A stretch of 8,338 nucleotides of DNA from Saprospiraceae bacterium. Lineage in GTDB: Bacteria; Bacteroidota; Bacteroidia; Chitinophagales; Saprospiraceae. The position numbers were made by a program, and so were the translations under genes. Shown here piece after piece: positions 6,015 to 8,338 of the stretch; within the stretch, counting starts at the first letter, position 1; every line of letters starts with the position of its first letter. The stretch lies in contig JADZBJ010000376.1 in assembly GCA_020852155.1 (NCBI GenBank), positions 1-8,338 on the forward strand. The letters run 5' to 3'. The notes beneath the pieces are model-generated. The model searched no databases and was not told the origin of the DNA. It saw only the letters and a program-made list of their open reading frames with translations.

Positions 6015-7621
6015 TTGTGCTCGTACACGTCAATGAAAAACTGCGTTTTCGGAACCATGCCTTTCACCTCGGCATCGGTCAGGTAATACTTGTAATCGTT
6101 GTTCGGCGGAATTTCGACACAACCAATGCGATTATAGTTGTTCTGTATGTGCTGGGTCAGCCAGTCAAAAATGCGCATGTCGCTGTTTTTATTGGCATAA
6201 ACGGAAATTGCATGGCTGGTGAACACCATGTATTTCGGATTTTCACGAACGAGGTCTTCCTTGAATTCACGCTGCCAGTCGAATATGCGGGGCGTTTTGG
6301 TGGTGTCCAGCATCAGGTAGGTAAAGTAGGCGTGACGGGTAGGACTATCCAGTCCGGTGTACACGTATAGTTGCGGTTCGGAACCGATCAGGGCCAGTTT
6401 GTCTTCAGGTTTGACGCGTTTTTTCAAAAAATCGCCGACGCGCTTGATCGGGTTGAACGGGTTGTCGCCGTATGTATTTCGTACGACGGCCGTGAGGTTG
6501 GGTCGGAAGTAATACTGTTGTTGTTTGATGAGGTTAAACAGCAACAACAATATCATCAGCACCGGAGAGAATTTCGCTGCCGTGGTTAAAGATGGCAGAT
6601 ACTGCGCAAAGAACATTTCCAGCACTTTGGGCAAAGCGCCAATGGCCAGCGCCATAAAAGGCATCCAGATCAGCCAATAGTGACCATAAAAACGCAGACC
6701 AGGTGTGACCGTCCAAAAACCGGCGACAAACAGCAGCGACAGGCCGATTTTTTTCCACAATTCCAGCGATGACAACCAACTCAACGCCAGTGCGATATAG
6801 GCTGCCCACATCAAAGCGCCATAGTCTTTATCAAGAGCATTGTAGGTTCCGGTAAACAAAGGCCAGCCTTCTTCGAATGAAAAGCCTTCGGCGTATTTCC
6901 CGGCTTCGACGATGGCAAATTCGTAGAATGCGTTACCTGCACCGATGGCGACCATGCCTGCGTACATGACTCCAAACATGCCGAATACGCCCATTGAGTA
7001 CCATACACCATTCATAATAATGGTTTTCCAGGCCAGTTTTTCCTCAAAATAAGCCCAGCCAACCATTAACAGTCCCAGTGCCGGTATCAGGTAAACGGCA
7101 TTGGGTTTGATCAGCAATGCAATACACATCGCGACGCCCGACCCCATATACCACAATGCCTGACGACGTTCGGCGGCCATCGCGCGCAACATCAGCCATA
7201 CACCCAGCACCGTCCAGAAATTGACCATGTGTTCCGACTGGCGTGTAAAACCCGATATGGTTGAGGCCATAGATAACAGGCCGAATGCCGCAGCGCCAAT
7301 CAGTCCGGCAGCCGTTCCGAACATCCGTTTGCCTGTATAAAAGAGCAAAGCCGTCGTAGCCACCACCATCAACATGACGCCAACGGCCACTCCTTTGGCG
7401 GAATAGCCAAAAATGGCAACCAGCAAGGCATACATATAGAAAATACCTGGAAACCTCGTTTCGTAGAAATCAACGTAAGGGATTTTACCGTCCAGAATCA
7501 GGTGGCCGATGTAGATATAAATGCCTTCGTCGCGTTCCATCGCCACTTCGTAAAATTGGCTCCGGCTGATAAATACGAATGCGAGAATAACGGCCAGTAT
7601 GGCATAGGGTAAATACTTCAT
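6011..7621 (-). CDS. Polytopic GT39/ArnT-like lipid-linked-sugar glycosyltransferase
   Basis: A 536-residue membrane protein with about 10-12 hydrophobic segments up to residue 364 and a soluble C-terminal part of about 165 residues. Family members use polyprenyl-phosphate sugars as donors and act on the outer face of the cytoplasmic membrane. The first periplasmic loop carries the family hallmark: MERDEGIYIYIG (28-39) with the catalytic-type D31-E32, then GKIPYVDFYETRFPG (45-59). KPNA (172-175) and RFYGHYWLIWMPF (310-322) also fit ArnT/PMT relatives. The acceptor is unknown: protein, lipid or polysaccharide. It is the first gene of the four-gene operon and is directly partnered with a GT2 enzyme of the kind that makes such donors. 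Upstream is a 200-bp phased repeat in which I see no consensus promoter. Confidence 0.85.
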   Translation of the reverse strand: MKYLPYAILAVILAFVFISRSQFYEVAMERDEGIYIYIGHLILDGKIPYVDFYETRFPGIFYMYALLVAIFGYSAKGVAVGVMLMVVATTALLFYTGKRMFGTAAGLIGAAAFGLLSMASTISGFTRQSEHMVNFWTVLGVWLMLRAMAAERRQALWYMGSGVAMCIALLIKPNAVYLIPALGLLMVGWAYFEEKLAWKTIIMNGVWYSMGVFGMFGVMYAGMVAIGAGNAFYEFAIVEAGKYAEGFSFEEGWPLFTGTYNALDKDYGALMWAAYIALALSWLSSLELWKKIGLSLLFVAGFWTVTPGLRFYGHYWLIWMPFMALAIGALPKVLEMFFAQYLPSLTTAAKFSPVLMILLLLFNLIKQQQYYFRPNLTAVVRNTYGDNPFNPIKRVGDFLKKRVKPEDKLALIGSEPQLYVYTGLDSPTRHAYFTYLMLDTTKTPRIFDWQREFKEDLVRENPKYMVFTSHAISVYANKNSDMRIFDWLTQHIQNNYNRIGCVEIPPNNDYKYYLTDAEVKGMVPKTQFFIDVYEHK

Positions 7622-7662
7622 ATCGTTTTAAGTGCTGTCAAATTGCGCCGCAATATCTGAAA

Positions 7663-7865
7663 ACTATTTCAAACCACCTTCAAACAGCGCGTCAGCGCCC
7701 TCAAACCACATCAAACCACATCAAACGGCGCGCCAGCGCCATTCAAACCACATCAAACTATTTCAAACCACTTCAAACGGCGCGCCAGCGCCTTCAAACT
7801 ATATCAAACCACATCAAACTATTTCAAACCACCTTCAAACGGCGCGCCAGCGCCTTCAAACCACA
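7663..7865. repeat. Helically phased TCAAAC repeat with GC-rich mini-palindromes
   Basis: Fifteen TCAAAC motifs begin at 7669, 7680, 7701, 7711, 7721, 7743, 7753, 7763, 7773, 7794, 7804, 7814, 7824, 7835 and 7856. Steps are 10-11 bases, or 21-22 where a GC module intervenes. Three modules read GGCGCGCCAGCGCC (7727-7740, 7779-7792, 7841-7854); an earlier one is degenerate (7686-7699). Each can form a 5-bp stem with a 4-base loop. The TCAAAC counts before the successive modules are 2, 3, 4 and 5, and one follows the last. The block fills nearly all the space between the S4-domain gene's stop and the GT39 gene's start. Confidence 0.9.
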
Positions 7866-8270
7866 TCACTCATCATCCCCCCAATCATAAACGGTTTTGA
7901 AGTCGTCAATTTCGCGGCGTTCCTTTTTGGTCGGGCGACCAGCGCCGCGTTCGCGTTTTTCTGTGGTTGGTTGTGCATTAAGGAACCATGCAGCGTATTT
8001 GTTTTTTTCCTCCAGCGGCGTCACATCCTCGTAGCACAGGGCTGCGATGGGCGCGCCAACGCGTTTTTCAATCAATTGAATTACCTTGAACTCAAATTGA
8101 AAACCGTCTTTTTTGACAGCAACGATCTCGCCCACGCTGATCTGGTGTGAGGCTTTCACCGTATCGCCGGCGACTTTCACCTTGCCGCCCTTACAGGCAT
8201 CCGTGGCGATCGTACGGCTTTTAAAAATACGCACGCTCCACAGCCATTTATCTATTCTGACCTTGTTCAT
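7866..8270 (-). CDS. S4-domain RNA-binding protein, HslR/Hsp15 type
   Basis: A 134-residue cytoplasmic RNA-binding protein. Residues 1-60 form an S4 domain: VRIDKWLWSVRIFKSRT (4-20), then KGGKVKVAGDTVKASHQISVGEIV with the usual glycine and basic pattern. Escherichia coli Hsp15 (HslR) is known to bind stalled 50S subunits still carrying nascent-chain tRNA, and a ribosome-rescue role is a reasonable inference here. The C-terminal part is charged, with KRERGAGRPTKKERREID (105-122) probably adding RNA contacts, and ends acidic (DWGDDE). The length is normal for the family. It appears to be transcribed alone: a terminator lies just upstream and the phased repeat starts at its stop codon. Confidence 0.9.
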   Translation of the reverse strand: MNKVRIDKWLWSVRIFKSRTIATDACKGGKVKVAGDTVKASHQISVGEIVAVKKDGFQFEFKVIQLIEKRVGAPIAALCYEDVTPLEEKNKYAAWFLNAQPTTEKRERGAGRPTKKERREIDDFKTVYDWGDDE

Positions 8271-8293
8271 GGGCGAAAGATAGGGAGCATGAC

Positions 8294-8323
8294 AAAAAAA
8301 GCCATCCCTAATCGGAATGGCTT
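8294..8323 (-). terminator. Intrinsic (Rho-independent) terminator
   Basis: On the minus strand AAGCCATTCC, a 5-base loop and GGGATGGCTT form a 10-position stem with one mismatch (8314-8323 against 8299-8308), followed at once by a run of T (complement of 8294-8300). This is a textbook terminator for a minus-strand gene lying beyond the right edge. A shorter T-run at 8327-8331 on the plus strand could allow weak bidirectional action. Confidence 0.8.
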
Positions 8324-8338
8324 GAATTTTTGCAAACC

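Noticed and set aside
7663..7865. CRISPR array
   Set aside because: The intervals between the GC modules are themselves made of the same decamer repeat and vary regularly in length, so there are no unique spacers; no cas gene is nearby.
7632..8150. Plus-strand open frame of 172 codons across the phased repeat and into the S4 gene
   Set aside because: Its first part is a translation of the TCAAAC repeat (histidine/lysine/threonine-rich low complexity) and the rest is antisense to a clear S4-domain gene.
8271..8280. Promoter -7 element TATCTTTC just before the S4 gene
   Set aside because: It has a mismatch at the last position of TAnnTTTG and would lie only about three bases from the ATG, with no -33 element.

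Overview
The window most likely comes from a member of the Bacteroidota, possibly the Saprospiria (Lewinella/Haliscomenobacter-like). The grounds are the protein families (a DUF6326-like membrane protein, Lumazine_bd_2-type secreted proteins, a WxcM/FdtA-type cupin), the lack of Shine-Dalgarno sequences before most starts, and one match to the Bacteroidota -7 promoter motif. This placement is inference. All ten genes I accept lie on the minus strand, so transcription runs from high to low coordinates.

Right edge (7866-8338): an intrinsic terminator for a gene outside the window, then an S4-domain RNA-binding protein of the HslR type. Downstream, 7663-7865 is filled by an unusual repeat. Fifteen TCAAAC motifs are spaced at multiples of one DNA helical turn and interrupted by four GC-rich mini-palindromes.

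Centre right (4110-7621): a tightly overlapping four-gene operon. In transcription order it encodes a polytopic GT39/ArnT-like glycosyltransferase, an FdtC/QdtC-like hexapeptide-repeat acetyltransferase, a GT2 polyprenyl-phosphate glycosyltransferase with two C-terminal membrane segments, and an FdtA/QdtA-like sugar 3,4-ketoisomerase. Successive genes overlap by 4, 8 and 1 bases. The inferred role is to make a 3-acetamido-3,6-dideoxyhexose (Fuc3NAc or Qui3NAc type), load it on a lipid carrier and transfer it outside the membrane. The aminotransferase (FdtB/QdtB) and the dTDP-glucose synthesis genes are not in the window.

Centre left (2614-4109): a 25-bp inverted repeat built from octamers joins the end of the ketoisomerase gene to the leader of a DacB/PBP4-type D-Ala-D-Ala carboxypeptidase (peptidase S13), a periplasmic peptidoglycan enzyme.

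Left part (1-2485): a DUF6326-like four-helix membrane protein, a secreted NTF2-fold protein, a UbiE-like methyltransferase, and a second secreted NTF2-fold protein that is a paralogue of the first. Each paralogue is followed by the same 44-bp AT-rich hairpin (41 of 44 bases identical). Between the methyltransferase and the second paralogue lies a 162-bp quasi-palindromic element with perfect 15-bp terminal inverted repeats starting GTAA and an 8-bp target duplication. It looks like a non-autonomous MITE mobilised by an IS66-type transposase.

No rRNA, tRNA, CRISPR array or complete insertion sequence was seen. No gene-free stretch exceeds 300 bases; the two largest (532-783 and 7622-7865) hold the MITE and the phased repeat.
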